Origin: Pseudoflavonifractor sp. An85
GTDB taxonomy: Bacteria; Bacillota; Clostridia; Oscillospirales; Oscillospiraceae
NCBI RefSeq assembly: GCF_002161235.1
Contig: NZ_NFHE01000007.1
Location: 1-64,000, forward strand
Reading direction: 5' to 3'
Length of the DNA: 64,000 bases
Positions 16,961 to 25,197 of this stretch are shown in pieces; position 1 is the first letter of the stretch, and each line of letters opens with the position of its first letter. Position numbers and translations under genes: made by a program. The notes below the pieces were generated by a model. It worked only from the letters and a program-made list of their open reading frames with translations. It made no database searches and was not told the DNA's origin.

Positions 16961-17731
16961 GTGCAAGGTAAGGTGGACTTATGCGGCGTGAACACGTCGA
17001 AACTCAAGGTGCTGAAAAGCGAAGAAAGCATCGCCCTGTTGAAACGAGCCCGACAGGGAGACCAGGCGGCCCGGGAGGAGCTGATTGCCGGAAACCTACG
17101 TCTGGTGCTATCGGTGATTCAAAAGTTTTCCGGCCGTGGAGAACACATGGACGACCTGTTCCAGGTGGGGTGCATCGGTCTCATCAAGGCCATCGACAAC
17201 TTCAACGTGGACTTGGACGTGAAGTTTTCCACCTATGGAGTACCCATGATTATTGGTGAGATCCGACGATTTCTCCGGGACAACAGCACCATCCGGGTCT
17301 CTCGATCCCTGCGGGACACCGCCTACAAGGTATTGCAGGCCAAAGAGGCTTTTCAAAACGAGCATCAGCGGGAACCTACCCTGGACGAGTTGGCCAAGGT
17401 GCTGGATTTGCGTCGGGAGGACATCGTCACCGCCATGGATGCGGTGATGGACCCCATTTCCCTGTTTGAACCGGTGTATTCCGATTCCGGCGATGCTGTG
17501 TGCGTCATGGACCAGGTGCGGGACGGGAAAAACACCGACGAGGCGTGGTTAGATCACATCGCCCTCAGTGACGCCATTTCCAAGCTGGGCCAGCGGGAGC
17601 AGGAGATTTTGGAACTGCGGTTTTTCCAGGGCAAAACCCAGATGGAAGTATCCGCTGAAATCGGCATCTCCCAAGCCCAGGTATCCCGTCTGGAAAAACA
17701 TGCTCTCAAGCAAATCCGAAAGGAATTTTAA
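16961..17731 (+). CDS. sigG: Forespore-specific sigma factor SigG
   Basis: A 256-residue sigma-70 family protein. KVDLCGVNTSKLKVLKSEE is the SigG-specific N-terminus. Region 2 is GNLRLVLSVIQKFSGRGEHMDDLFQVGCIGL, region 3 begins about residue 110, and region 4 ends with EVSAEIGISQAQVSRLEKHALKQIRKEF. SigG directs late forespore gene expression. The start is GTG 16961, preceded by GAGGTGG, and matches the position seen in other SigG proteins. Expression is probably limited both by the GTG start and by the hairpin over the ribosome binding site. The gene is tail-to-tail with sigE instead of following it. Confidence 0.95.
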   Translation: MQGKVDLCGVNTSKLKVLKSEESIALLKRARQGDQAAREELIAGNLRLVLSVIQKFSGRGEHMDDLFQVGCIGLIKAIDNFNVDLDVKFSTYGVPMIIGEIRRFLRDNSTIRVSRSLRDTAYKVLQAKEAFQNEHQREPTLDELAKVLDLRREDIVTAMDAVMDPISLFEPVYSDSGDAVCVMDQVRDGKNTDEAWLDHIALSDAISKLGQREQEILELRFFQGKTQMEVSAEIGISQAQVSRLEKHALKQIRKEF

Positions 17732-17735
17732 CGAC

Positions 17736-17764
17736 ACACGCCGTGGGGTTTTCCTGCGGCGTGT
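17736..17764. terminator. Shared hairpin between convergent sigG and sigE
   Basis: ACACGCCG (17736-17743) pairs with CGGCGTGT (17757-17764). It fills the 37-nt gap between the stop codons. Flanking T runs are weak on either strand, so termination strength is uncertain. Confidence 0.55.
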
Positions 17765-17768
17765 ATTC

Positions 17769-18488
17769 TTACATCATCTTCAAAATTTCTTGTTTCAAGC
17801 GCCCAATAATGCGTTTTTCCAATCTGGAAATATAGGACTGGGAGATTCCCAGCAACGAAGCCACCTCCTTCTGGGTCCGCTCTGCCTTGCCGTCGAGACC
17901 AAAGCGCATGGTGATGATAGACCGCTCCCTGGGGTTTAATTTGCTCACAGCCTGGAACAGGAGGTCCCGCTCCACATCCTCCTCCATCGGCTTTTCGATG
18001 ACGTCGCTGTCAGTACCCAGCACATCAGAGAGAAGCAGCTCGTTGCCGTCCCAGTCGGTATTCAGCGGCTCCTCCAGGGACACCTCCCCCTTGCGGTTGG
18101 CGTTTTTGCGCAGATACATGAGAATTTCATTTTCGATGCACCGGGAGGCATAGGTGGCCAGCTTGATATTTTTTCCTGGGTTGTAGGTCTCCACCGCCTT
18201 GATGAGACCAATGGTACCGATGGAAATTAAATCTTCGATTCCTACCCCGCTGTTTTCGAATCGGCGGGCAATGTATACCACCAGACGGAGGTTGTGCTCA
18301 ATGAGCTTGGAGCGAATGGACGCCTGGGGTCCCTCCTTCTCCCACTGTTGCAACAACTCCCGCTCCTCCTCTTTGGACAGAGGGGCGGGCAGTGTGTCAC
18401 TGCCCCCGATGTAAAAGATGCTCCCCGGCAGGTGAAGCCCCAGTCGGGAGAGAAATCTGCACAGCTTGATGTACCACAGTCCTCGCAT
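17769..18488 (-). CDS. sigE: Mother-cell sporulation sigma factor SigE (pro-sigma-E)
   Basis: A 239-residue protein. The N-terminal ~25 residues ([18 protein letters not shown]) form the amphipathic pro-sequence, followed by [14 protein letters not shown] at the processing region. Region 2 carries [25 protein letters not shown] and region 4 [22 protein letters not shown], both nearly invariant in SigE. SpoIIGA, encoded 2 nt upstream, cleaves the pro-sequence to activate it. GGAGGAG precedes the ATG at 18488; a much longer in-frame extension upstream is spurious because it overlaps spoIIGA. Confidence 0.97.
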   Translation of the reverse strand: MRGLWYIKLCRFLSRLGLHLPGSIFYIGGSDTLPAPLSKEEERELLQQWEKEGPQASIRSKLIEHNLRLVVYIARRFENSGVGIEDLISIGTIGLIKAVETYNPGKNIKLATYASRCIENEILMYLRKNANRKGEVSLEEPLNTDWDGNELLLSDVLGTDSDVIEKPMEEDVERDLLFQAVSKLNPRERSIITMRFGLDGKAERTQKEVASLLGISQSYISRLEKRIIGRLKQEILKMM

Positions 18489-18490
18489 GT

Positions 18491-19327
18491 TTACACTCCT
18501 CCAAACAGACCTTGATAGGTGCCCCCGTCGTTGACCGGGGTGGGCGACAGGGCCAACAGCAGCTTGCCCATGTCCCGTCCATCCACCCGCACCCCCTGGG
18601 TGGGATACGCCAGCAGCATCCCGGTATCCACCCCCACCGCTCGATAGGGTACCAGACGCACCCCGTGGATACCTTGATCGTGGCACAGTCGAGCACAGGC
18701 CACGGGCTGTGCCACATCCGCACCCTGGGGGAGAAGCCAGGCAAAATCTCGCCAGTACGCCACCACCACCGGGCGGTTGGTCACGGGGTCTGACAGGGTC
18801 AGCCCGGTGTCGTGGAGGGCGGTCATGGACACCACTCGCTGGGGAAAGGTCAGCTCCATATGTACCAGTTCTGACCCCGTGTGGGCCCCCAGCCGCCGCA
18901 GCAGCAAAGAAAACACAAAATAACACGCCAGAAAGACCACCAGCAACAGTCTCAGGTCCATCTGCGTGTATAATACCCCGGATTGCAGGGTCAGGGAGGT
19001 GTTCCCCAGCCATTCAAAGCCCAGCACGGCCCCAGCCAGTCCCGCGGAGGCGGCAAAAAATAGGCCCAGCACCCGCCACAGCCGCATTTCGCCCCCATAG
19101 GCGCACACCACCATCAATACCGCCACCGCCAGCTTACAGGGCAACAGAGACAACCACCCCATACCGGGGAGAAAGAGCACCACCGCGTACACAGCCCCCA
19201 GAGCCGCTCCCAGAGCAATGCGCCACCGGCGCAGACCCGCTCCCGCCAGCCGTCCCGCTCCCAACAGCAACAGGTGGTTGGCGATGAAGTTGAGCAGCCA
19301 CAACAAGTCCACATACACCACGGTCAC
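18491..19327 (-). CDS. spoIIGA: Sigma-E processing protease SpoIIGA
   Basis: About 278 residues. The N-terminal half has five transmembrane helices starting [18 protein letters not shown], and the C-terminal half is an aspartic-protease-like domain with [19 protein letters not shown], where the DTG aspartate is the expected catalytic residue. It cleaves pro-sigma-E at the sporulation septum on a signal from the forespore. An ATG at 19333 touches the GGGGGAG sequence, so the GTG at 19327 is the more likely start. It forms an operon with sigE behind a promoter with a 22-bp spacer. Confidence 0.92.
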   Translation of the reverse strand: MTVVYVDLLWLLNFIANHLLLLGAGRLAGAGLRRWRIALGAALGAVYAVVLFLPGMGWLSLLPCKLAVAVLMVVCAYGGEMRLWRVLGLFFAASAGLAGAVLGFEWLGNTSLTLQSGVLYTQMDLRLLLVVFLACYFVFSLLLRRLGAHTGSELVHMELTFPQRVVSMTALHDTGLTLSDPVTNRPVVVAYWRDFAWLLPQGADVAQPVACARLCHDQGIHGVRLVPYRAVGVDTGMLLAYPTQGVRVDGRDMGKLLLALSPTPVNDGGTYQGLFGGV

Positions 19328-19358
19328 CGGCATCTCCCCCTTTGTCTGACGCCCTATG

Positions 19359-19392
19359 ATTATAGCCCCATCCTCCCTTCAAAAAAGGTCAA
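19359..19392 (-). promoter_or_regulatory. spoIIGA-sigE promoter with 22-bp spacer
   Basis: On the minus strand TTGACC (19392-19387) and a perfect TATAAT (19364-19359) are separated by exactly 22 nt. That spacing is abnormal for sigma-A alone but is the known geometry of the Spo0A-activated spoIIG promoter of Bacillus subtilis. No perfect TGTCGAA box was found beside it. Confidence 0.65.
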
Positions 19393-19463
19393 AGGGTGGA
19401 GTTCCTACGTCGCCTTGACCAAGATGTCCCCTTCATCGTTTTGGTTGTTTTTACAAATTATAG

Positions 19464-19491
19464 TTGACGCTCCCCTAAAAAAATATATAAT
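19464..19491 (+). promoter_or_regulatory. Promoter of the secreted-protein gene
   Basis: TTGACG (19464-19469), 16-nt spacer and TATAAT (19486-19491). The start codon lies 150 nt further on, so the transcript has a long leader; I recognise no riboswitch in it. Confidence 0.6.
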
Positions 19492-19647
19492 GTAAGTGAA
19501 AGAAAGTGATTGAAATGCGAAAAACACACCTTCTATTTTTCTCTCCCTGACCGCTCATGCCGCACAATTGAATGGAACTTGATGCAAGTAAGTACCGTCG
19601 AATTGGTGTTTGGCAGCATGTACTCAAATGAAAGGAGGTTTTGACGC

Positions 19648-20574
19648 ATGCTACGAAAATGGATGGTATGCCTGGTATCCCTTTGTATTCTGGCCGCCGC
19701 ACTCCCCATTCACGCCCCCGCTGCAGCCACCTCACCTCCGTCAGACTTTTCCCAAGTCTGCCCCAATCCATCCCAACTGGAGCAGGAGATTCTCTCCCAG
19801 CTCACCGTCGCCTATGAGAACACGTTGCCTACCCTTTCCGCTCCGGAGAGCGAGAAAGATGCAATCCCCACGTCCGTAGACTTTTCCACCGCCATCCCCG
19901 TCTACATTGATACCGAGTTGGAGAACCTGTCTTTGGTGCAGCAAGTCGATATCCAAGCTCATCTGGAGCAATGCGTCTCCGTCTGGGTCATTCCCATGCA
20001 GGTGGGCTCTCTGTACGCCACGGTAACACTGGCCAAAGGTCTGCCACTCAATCCAGAAACCGCGCATCTCATGACCCCTGAGGAGCAGGCTTCTGTTCAG
20101 GAAAAAGAAGGCGCATGGACCGTGAGTGAAGTGGCCATGTACACCGATTTCACCCCATATTCCACCCAAATCTCCCAACTGGAACAGGCGGGAATCACCA
20201 CGGAAGATGCGGTTTTAGTGGGCGGACTGCCTGGCATTCGTATGCCTATGCTTCTGCTGTTTGAAAACGACATCGCCTCCTACTGGTATCCCATGGGGGA
20301 CTATGGGCCTTCCGTGGCGGAAGTTACCGACACCTCTGTCCGTGAGGCCATGTCCCAAGACGAAACTCTGCACCCCTTCTATAACTATGAAGCGGTCCTT
20401 GCCTACGCCAAGACCAATCAAACCTCTACCCAGACGGACAGCTCGGGTATGCCCAACGGCTCCACCAGCCAGGGCCCCACGCTGGTGGATTTTGCCCCCC
20501 TCTTGGTGGCAGGGGCGTTCCTCATCCTTGTCCTTTTGGTAGCTTTGTGGGTGTTCCGACGTGGGAACAAATAA
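19648..20574 (+). CDS. Secreted, C-terminally membrane-anchored protein of unknown function
   Basis: A 308-residue protein. It has a Sec signal peptide (WMVCLVSLCILAAALPIHAPA, cleavage near 27), then an extracellular domain of about 240 residues with no family I recognise, a Ser/Thr/Gly-rich linker (about 255-275), and one transmembrane helix (about 280-302) before the terminal RRGNK. This type I membrane topology resembles TPM-domain proteins in outline, but the sequence does not support that assignment. AAAGGAGG precedes the ATG. Divergent from spoIIGA with 320 nt between, so a sporulation link is only a possibility. Confidence 0.75.
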   Translation: MLRKWMVCLVSLCILAAALPIHAPAAATSPPSDFSQVCPNPSQLEQEILSQLTVAYENTLPTLSAPESEKDAIPTSVDFSTAIPVYIDTELENLSLVQQVDIQAHLEQCVSVWVIPMQVGSLYATVTLAKGLPLNPETAHLMTPEEQASVQEKEGAWTVSEVAMYTDFTPYSTQISQLEQAGITTEDAVLVGGLPGIRMPMLLLFENDIASYWYPMGDYGPSVAEVTDTSVREAMSQDETLHPFYNYEAVLAYAKTNQTSTQTDSSGMPNGSTSQGPTLVDFAPLLVAGAFLILVLLVALWVFRRGNK

Positions 20575-20587
20575 TTCACAAAACATG

Positions 20588-20635
20588 AACATGCCCGTGA
20601 GCCTGGGTGATTCCCACGCTCACGGGCATGTTTCT
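20588..20635. terminator. Bidirectional terminator between the secreted-protein gene and hisC
   Basis: AACATGCCCGTGAGC (20588-20602) pairs with GCTCACGGGCATGTTT (20618-20633) between two convergent genes. Confidence 0.85.
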
Positions 20636-20638
20636 TAT

Positions 20639-21691
20639 TCAAAGTTCTTTCAGGGCGGAAAGCAGGGTGTCCATCTCTTCATCGGTGCCAATGGAGATGC
20701 GCAGCCAGTTTTCAATGGCAGGGTTGGACCACCACCGCACCAGCACGCCCCGCTCCCGCAGGCCGTCCAGCAACGCCTTGGCAGGCTTGTCCGGGTGGGA
20801 GACAAAAAGGAAGTTGGCCTGGGAGGGAAGCACTGTATACCCCATCTCCTTCAGCCGCTGAACGGTATGCGCCCGGGTGGCCACTACCTTCTGGCAGGTT
20901 TGGGCGAAGTATTCCTCGTCCTGGATGGCGGCCTGAGCCCCCGCCTGGGCCAGCCGGTCCACCGGGTAGGAGTTGATGGAGTCCCGGACACAGCACAGGC
21001 CCTGGATCAGGTTCTCGTTTCCCATAGCCCAGCCCACCCGCAGTCCGGCCAGGGCTCGGGATTTGGAGGCAGTCTGAATGACCAGCAGGTTGGGATAGCG
21101 GTCTATGAGCCCCACAGAGCTCTCCCCACCGAAGTCCACATAGGCCTCGTCCACAATGACCACCACATTGGGGTTGGCCTGCAGCAGCTTCTCCACCACG
21201 TCCCGGGACACCCCCATGCCGGTGGGGGCGTTGGGATTGCACAGCACCACACCGCCGTTTTTCCCCATCAGCTCCTCCACAGGGGTGGAGAAGTCGGGGT
21301 GCATGGGTACTTGGCGGCAAGTGAGACCGAAGTAATTGGTATATACGGGATAGAAGCTGTAGGTAATCTGGGGAAAGACGATCTCTCTATCCGGATCAAA
21401 AAAGGCCTGGAAGGCAAAAGCCAGCACCTCGTCCGAGCCGTTCCCACAAAAGACCTGGTTGGGGTGAAGTCCCTCCCGCTGGGCAATGGCACGCCGCAGC
21501 TCCAGGCACCCCGGGTCCGGATAGAGGCGCAGCGACTCCCCGGCTGCCTGGGCAATGGCCTCCACAGCCTTGGGTGAAGGCGGATAGGGGCACTCATTGG
21601 TGTTGAGTTTCACAAAAGTGCGGCCTTTGGGCTGCTCTCCCGGCACATAGGGTACCGCATCCACAATGCGGCGGCTCCAAAACTCTTTCAT
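20639..21691 (-). CDS. hisC: Histidinol-phosphate aminotransferase
   Basis: A 350-residue class I/II PLP aminotransferase. KLNTNECPYPPSP is the HisC N-terminal motif; FCGNGSDEVL binds the cofactor phosphate; NPNAPTG and DEAYVDFGG follow, and the PLP lysine is Lys210 in QTASKSRALAGLRVG. It converts imidazole acetol phosphate and glutamate to histidinol phosphate. No other his gene is near, so in vivo it might also serve aromatic amino acids, as some HisC homologues do. It overlaps the DUF951 gene by 4 nt and is the last gene of the rarA operon. Confidence 0.92.
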   Translation of the reverse strand: MKEFWSRRIVDAVPYVPGEQPKGRTFVKLNTNECPYPPSPKAVEAIAQAAGESLRLYPDPGCLELRRAIAQREGLHPNQVFCGNGSDEVLAFAFQAFFDPDREIVFPQITYSFYPVYTNYFGLTCRQVPMHPDFSTPVEELMGKNGGVVLCNPNAPTGMGVSRDVVEKLLQANPNVVVIVDEAYVDFGGESSVGLIDRYPNLLVIQTASKSRALAGLRVGWAMGNENLIQGLCCVRDSINSYPVDRLAQAGAQAAIQDEEYFAQTCQKVVATRAHTVQRLKEMGYTVLPSQANFLFVSHPDKPAKALLDGLRERGVLVRWWSNPAIENWLRISIGTDEEMDTLLSALKEL

Positions 21692-21888
21692 CCCTGATTC
21701 TCCCCCTCTCGCTTCACCCGCTTGATGGCCTTTTCCGCCTTGGCCCGGGGAATCATCATCTCCCGCTGACAGCCCAGGCAGCGCAGCTTAAAGTCCATTC
21801 CCACCCGCAGCACCTTCCAGTCCCTGCAGCCGCAGGGGTGCTGTTTTTTCATCTCCAACACGTCGCCGACGTGGATATCCATGGGCAT
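21688..21888 (-). CDS. DUF951 domain protein
   Basis: A 66-residue protein typical of DUF951: IHVGDVLEMKKQHPCGC, then WKVLRVGMDFKLRCLGCQRE. Four Cys in two CxC/CxxC pairs suggest zinc binding. It is widespread in Firmicutes, often beside translation or replication genes, and its function is unknown. GGAGGGG lies 6 nt before the ATG at 21888. It is sandwiched between rarA and hisC, with a 15-nt gap to the former. Confidence 0.88.
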   Translation of the reverse strand: MPMDIHVGDVLEMKKQHPCGCRDWKVLRVGMDFKLRCLGCQREMMIPRAKAEKAIKRVKREGENQG

Positions 21889-21903
21889 GGAATGCCCCTC
21901 CTC

Positions 21904-23166
21904 TCATTGGTGTTTGATCTTGTCCCAATAGGCCTTGGCCGTCTGCTCGGTTTTGTTGGGGCCGTACTCGTAGTACACCCGCCCCACCAGGGCGTCGGGC
22001 AGATATTGCTGCTGGACCCAGTGGTTTGGGAAATCGTGGGGGTAGAGATACCCCTGCTCTCGCTCAAACCCGGTGCCGTCGGCGTGGACGTTTTGCAGGT
22101 GGCGGGGAAAGTCCCCGGTTTTGCCCGCCCGAATATCCGCCATGGCGGCATTGATGGCGTCATGGCCCGAGTTGGACTTGGGGGACGTGGCCATGAGAAT
22201 GGCCGCATCCGCCAGGGCCAGCCGGGCCTCGGGCATCCCCAACATGGTGGCGGCATCCACACAGGCTTTCACAATGGGAATCACCTGGGGATAGGCCAAC
22301 CCAACATCCTCACAGGCAATGACCATCAGACGCCGGCAGGCGGACAGCAAGTCTCCCGCCTCCAACAGTCGGGCCAGATAGTGCACCGCCGCGTCTGGAT
22401 CGGAGCCGCGGATAGACTTTTGCAGGGCGGACAGAATATCGTAATGCTGGTCCCCGTCCCGGTCATAACGCATGGAGGAGCGCTGGGCCACCAGCTTGGC
22501 ATCCGCCATGGTGATGGTGCGCACACCGTTGGGGGTAGCAGCGGCGTTCATGAGCACCTCCACTCCGTTGAGGGCCTTGCGCACGTCTCCCCCACTGGCC
22601 TGGGCCAGGTACCCCTTCACACCGTCTTCAAACCGGCTCTCACCCCCCAGTTCCTCATCCATGAGCTTCACCGCCCGTTCCACAGCCGGGAGCAAATCCT
22701 CTGCGGTCAGGGCCTTGAACTCAAAGACGGTGGACCGGGACAAGATGGCGTTGAAGATGGTGAAATAGGGGTTCTCCGTGGTGGAGGCAATGAGGGTAAT
22801 TTTCCCCGTTTCCATATAGTCCAACAGGGTCTGCTGCTGTTTTTTATTGAAGTACTGGATCTCATCCAGGTAGAGCAGCACCCCGTTGGGGGCCAGCAGG
22901 GTCCCCACCTGATCCATCACATCCCGCACATCGGCCAAAGAGGCGGTGGTGGCATTGAGCCGCCGCAGGGTGCGCCCAGACCGCTTGGCGATGATATCCG
23001 CCACGGTGGTTTTACCTGTCCCCGAGGGACCGTAAAAGACCATATTGGGGATATTGCCGCTGTCCACAATGCGGCGCAGCAGGCCATTCTCCCCCAAGAT
23101 GTGCCGCTGTCCCACCACATGCTCCAGGGTCTGGGGACGAATTCGGTCTGCCAAGGGCTGATACAT
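21904..23166 (-). CDS. rarA: Replication-associated recombination protein A
   Basis: A 420-residue AAA+ ATPase of the RarA/MgsA/WRNIP1 family. It has RIRPQTLEHVVGQRH at the N-terminus, Walker A GPSGTGKTT (about 45-53), Walker B LLYLDEIQYFN, the sensor STTENPYF typical of RarA, and a C-terminal tetramerisation domain with HDAINAAMADIRAGK and PRHLQN. It acts at stalled replication forks. ATG 23166 (MYQPLADRI) is preferred to an upstream start because the family begins here. First gene of the operon with DUF951 and hisC. Confidence 0.95.
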   Translation of the reverse strand: MYQPLADRIRPQTLEHVVGQRHILGENGLLRRIVDSGNIPNMVFYGPSGTGKTTVADIIAKRSGRTLRRLNATTASLADVRDVMDQVGTLLAPNGVLLYLDEIQYFNKKQQQTLLDYMETGKITLIASTTENPYFTIFNAILSRSTVFEFKALTAEDLLPAVERAVKLMDEELGGESRFEDGVKGYLAQASGGDVRKALNGVEVLMNAAATPNGVRTITMADAKLVAQRSSMRYDRDGDQHYDILSALQKSIRGSDPDAAVHYLARLLEAGDLLSACRRLMVIACEDVGLAYPQVIPIVKACVDAATMLGMPEARLALADAAILMATSPKSNSGHDAINAAMADIRAGKTGDFPRHLQNVHADGTGFEREQGYLYPHDFPNHWVQQQYLPDALVGRVYYEYGPNKTEQTAKAYWDKIKHQ

Positions 23167-23206
23167 GCCCTGTACACCTCTCTTTCCTGGGAAATTCTCT
23201 TGTGAC

Positions 23207-23235
23207 ATTTTAGCACACAAAAGCGATTCCCGCAA
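23207..23235 (-). promoter_or_regulatory. Promoter of the rarA-DUF951-hisC operon
   Basis: On the minus strand TTGCGG, 17-nt spacer, TAAAAT, about 40 nt upstream of the rarA ATG. Confidence 0.5.
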
Positions 23236-23250
23236 GGGAGAGGATGGAGG

Positions 23251-24375
23251 TTAGTGGCAGCGTACCATTTGTCGGATTAGTCCCGCCACCGTGTGTACCT
23301 GCTGGGTGGTGTTGAACACGGAGAAACTCAGCCGCACCGTCCCGGTGTCCAGGGTCCCGGCAGTCTGGTGGGCCAGAGGAGCGCAGTGGAGCCCTGCCCG
23401 AACTCCCACGCCGTGGCAGGCCAGCCAGCTGCCTACCTCCTCGCAGTCCATCCCCTCCACGGTGATGGAGCACACCCCACTCTGGGCTTCATTGCCCCGG
23501 AAGACCCGCACTCCCTCGATTTCCTCCAAAGCGTCCATCATACGGCTACACAGGCAGTGCTCATAGGCCCCGATGCGAGCAATCCCTTTTTGACGGACAA
23601 AGCGCAGGCCAGCCAGCAGCCCCGCCGCTCCCGCCACGTTCTGGGTCCCCGCCTCCAGCCGGTCGGGGAGCACCTGGGGCATGGCCTGGTTTTTGGACTC
23701 GCTGCCGGTGCCGCCATACAGCAAGGGGGCGGGCAGCTCCTCCCCGCACAACAGAAGCCCTGTGCCCTGGGGTCCGTACAGCCCCTTGTGTCCTGGCATG
23801 GCCACGTAGGCCGCCCCCCATCCGGATAAGCTCACAGGCAAGCCCCCTGCGGATTGAGAGGCATCCACCAGCAGGGGCACTCCCTTCTCCCGGCATAGCT
23901 GGGCCAACTCCTCGATGGGCAGGATAAAGCCAAAGACGTTGGAGACGTGGGTGCAGATAACTACATCCACCCCCCGCTCCAACTCCCGCCGGAACGCCTC
24001 CAGCATCCCCGCCTGGTCAAACACCGGGGCCTGGGCCACCCGGAGGGTGATGTCTTTCCGGGCGCACAGGGGCCGTGTGACGGCGTTGTGCTCGTAGCCA
24101 GAGATAAGCACCGTGTCCCCCGGGCGCACCAGGGCGTGGATGGCCAGGTTGATTGCATGGGTGGCATTATAGGTGAGCACCACCCGGTCGGGGCTGGGCA
24201 CGTCAAATAACTGGGCAGCGGTGTCCCGCAGTTCAAAGAGGGTATCGGCGGCCCGCATTCCCGCCCGGTGCCCGCCTCGGCCTGGGCTGGCCATATGGGT
24301 CATGGCCCAGGCGGTGGCTCGCGCCACCGTTGGGGGCTTCTCCATGGTGGTGGCGGCGCTATCCAGGTAGATCAT
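23251..24375 (-). CDS. Cysteine desulfurase-like class V PLP enzyme
   Basis: A 374-residue protein of the NifS/SufS fold. YLDSAATT opens the protein, NATHAINLA and DASQSAGGLPV follow, the PLP lysine is Lys197 in AMPGHKGLYGPQGTG, and RAGLHCAPLAH contains Cys331 at the position of the SufS active-site cysteine. It would release sulfur or selenium from cysteine or selenocysteine. The partner gene upstream, overlapping by 4 nt, is a DUF3343 protein thought to carry Se/S, which favours a dedicated role in selenium or sulfur transfer over general Fe-S assembly. No selA, selB or selD is in the window. Confidence 0.88.
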   Translation of the reverse strand: MIYLDSAATTMEKPPTVARATAWAMTHMASPGRGGHRAGMRAADTLFELRDTAAQLFDVPSPDRVVLTYNATHAINLAIHALVRPGDTVLISGYEHNAVTRPLCARKDITLRVAQAPVFDQAGMLEAFRRELERGVDVVICTHVSNVFGFILPIEELAQLCREKGVPLLVDASQSAGGLPVSLSGWGAAYVAMPGHKGLYGPQGTGLLLCGEELPAPLLYGGTGSESKNQAMPQVLPDRLEAGTQNVAGAAGLLAGLRFVRQKGIARIGAYEHCLCSRMMDALEEIEGVRVFRGNEAQSGVCSITVEGMDCEEVGSWLACHGVGVRAGLHCAPLAHQTAGTLDTGTVRLSFSVFNTTQQVHTVAGLIRQMVRCH

Positions 24376-24626
24376 ACTTCCACCTCCTCATACTCCCCGT
24401 GCTCCAGCTGCTGATAGACCCCCCGAGGGTTGAGATGTTCCCCCCGCAGCAGCTGCAAGGCCCGCTCCAGCCATCGGCTGGACACTTTCACACAGTAGGC
24501 GCACCCCGCCTGGGCGATGAGCCTAGGGGCTCGCACCAGATAGGCGGAGATCCCCGCCCGCTCCAACAGCCGCACCCCGCGCTGGGCATAGGTCAGGGAG
24601 CGGCATACGATCAAGTAATATACCAT
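24372..24626 (-). CDS. DUF3343 putative Se/S carrier protein
   Basis: An 84-residue protein. YYLIVCRSLTYAQRGVRLLE and GCAYCVKVS are characteristic of DUF3343; Cys8 and the CxxC-like GCAYC are candidate carrier residues. The family commonly sits beside cysteine desulfurases, YedF and SelD. Its stop overlaps the desulfurase start by 4 nt, which supports a shared pathway. The biochemical function is inferred from context. Confidence 0.82.
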   Translation of the reverse strand: MVYYLIVCRSLTYAQRGVRLLERAGISAYLVRAPRLIAQAGCAYCVKVSSRWLERALQLLRGEHLNPRGVYQQLEHGEYEEVEV

Positions 24627-24669
24627 AGGGTATCATTTCCCTTCCCGCTGGGTTTGGGTCCGCTCCCAT

Positions 24670-24717
24670 AAAAAAAGATACGGACGCTCTTGCACATCCT
24701 ATGCACAAGAGCGTCCG
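24670..24717 (-). terminator. Terminator of the ispD-ispF operon
   Basis: On the minus strand CGGACGCTCTTGTGCA pairs with TGCAAGAGCGTCCG (one bulge) and is followed, after TATC, by T7. Confidence 0.9.
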
Positions 24718-24723
24718 CAAGTG

Positions 24724-25197
24724 TCAGCGGTTCAAAAGCGCTACGGCGTGGGCGGCCATCCCCTCCCCACTGCCGGTGAAGCCCAGGCCCTCTTCCGTGG
24801 TGGCCTTGACGTTGATGCAGTCCTCTTCCACACCCAGCACCTGGGCGATGTTGCGCCGCATCTGAGGAATGTGGGGTGCCAGTTTGGGCCGCTGGGCCAG
24901 GATGGTGGCATCCACGTTGCCCACGGTGTACCCTTTCTCCTCCAGCATATCCCGTACCCGGGCCAAAAGGAGCATGCTGTCAATGCCCTCATAGGCGGGG
25001 TCGTTGTCCGGGAAGGCGTGGCCAATGTCCCACAGGCCAGCGGCCCCCAACAGAGCATCCATCACCGCATGAACCAGCACGTCGGCGTCCGAGTGGCCCA
25101 ACAGGCCCATCTCCCAGGGGATGTCCACACCCCCCAAAATCAGCTTACGCCCGGCTACCAGGCGATGTACATCGTATCCATGTCCCACACGCATCAT
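24724..25197 (-). CDS. ispF: 2-C-methyl-D-erythritol 2,4-cyclodiphosphate synthase
   Basis: A 157-residue protein of standard IspF length. [12 protein letters not shown] supplies the metal ligands Asp and His; [21 protein letters not shown] and [10 protein letters not shown] follow, all invariant IspF motifs, and the end [16 protein letters not shown] is typical. It catalyses the fifth step of the methylerythritol phosphate pathway to isoprenoids. ATG 25197 has GGAGGG 9 nt upstream and overlaps the ispD stop. IspH of the same pathway is encoded at 58411-60360. Confidence 0.96.
   Translation of the reverse strand: MMRVGHGYDVHRLVAGRKLILGGVDIPWEMGLLGHSDADVLVHAVMDALLGAAGLWDIGHAFPDNDPAYEGIDSMLLLARVRDMLEEKGYTVGNVDATILAQRPKLAPHIPQMRRNIAQVLGVEEDCINVKATTEEGLGFTGSGEGMAAHAVALLNR

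Noticed and set aside
17769-19013. SigE read as a 414-residue protein
   Set aside because: The extra N-terminal part overlaps spoIIGA in another frame and has no sigma-factor sequence; the ATG at 18488 with GGAGGAG gives the normal 239-residue SigE.
19387-19460. 0A boxes next to the spoIIGA promoter
   Set aside because: Only GGTCAAR-type sequences (about 5 of 7 matches) were found on either strand; too weak to call.
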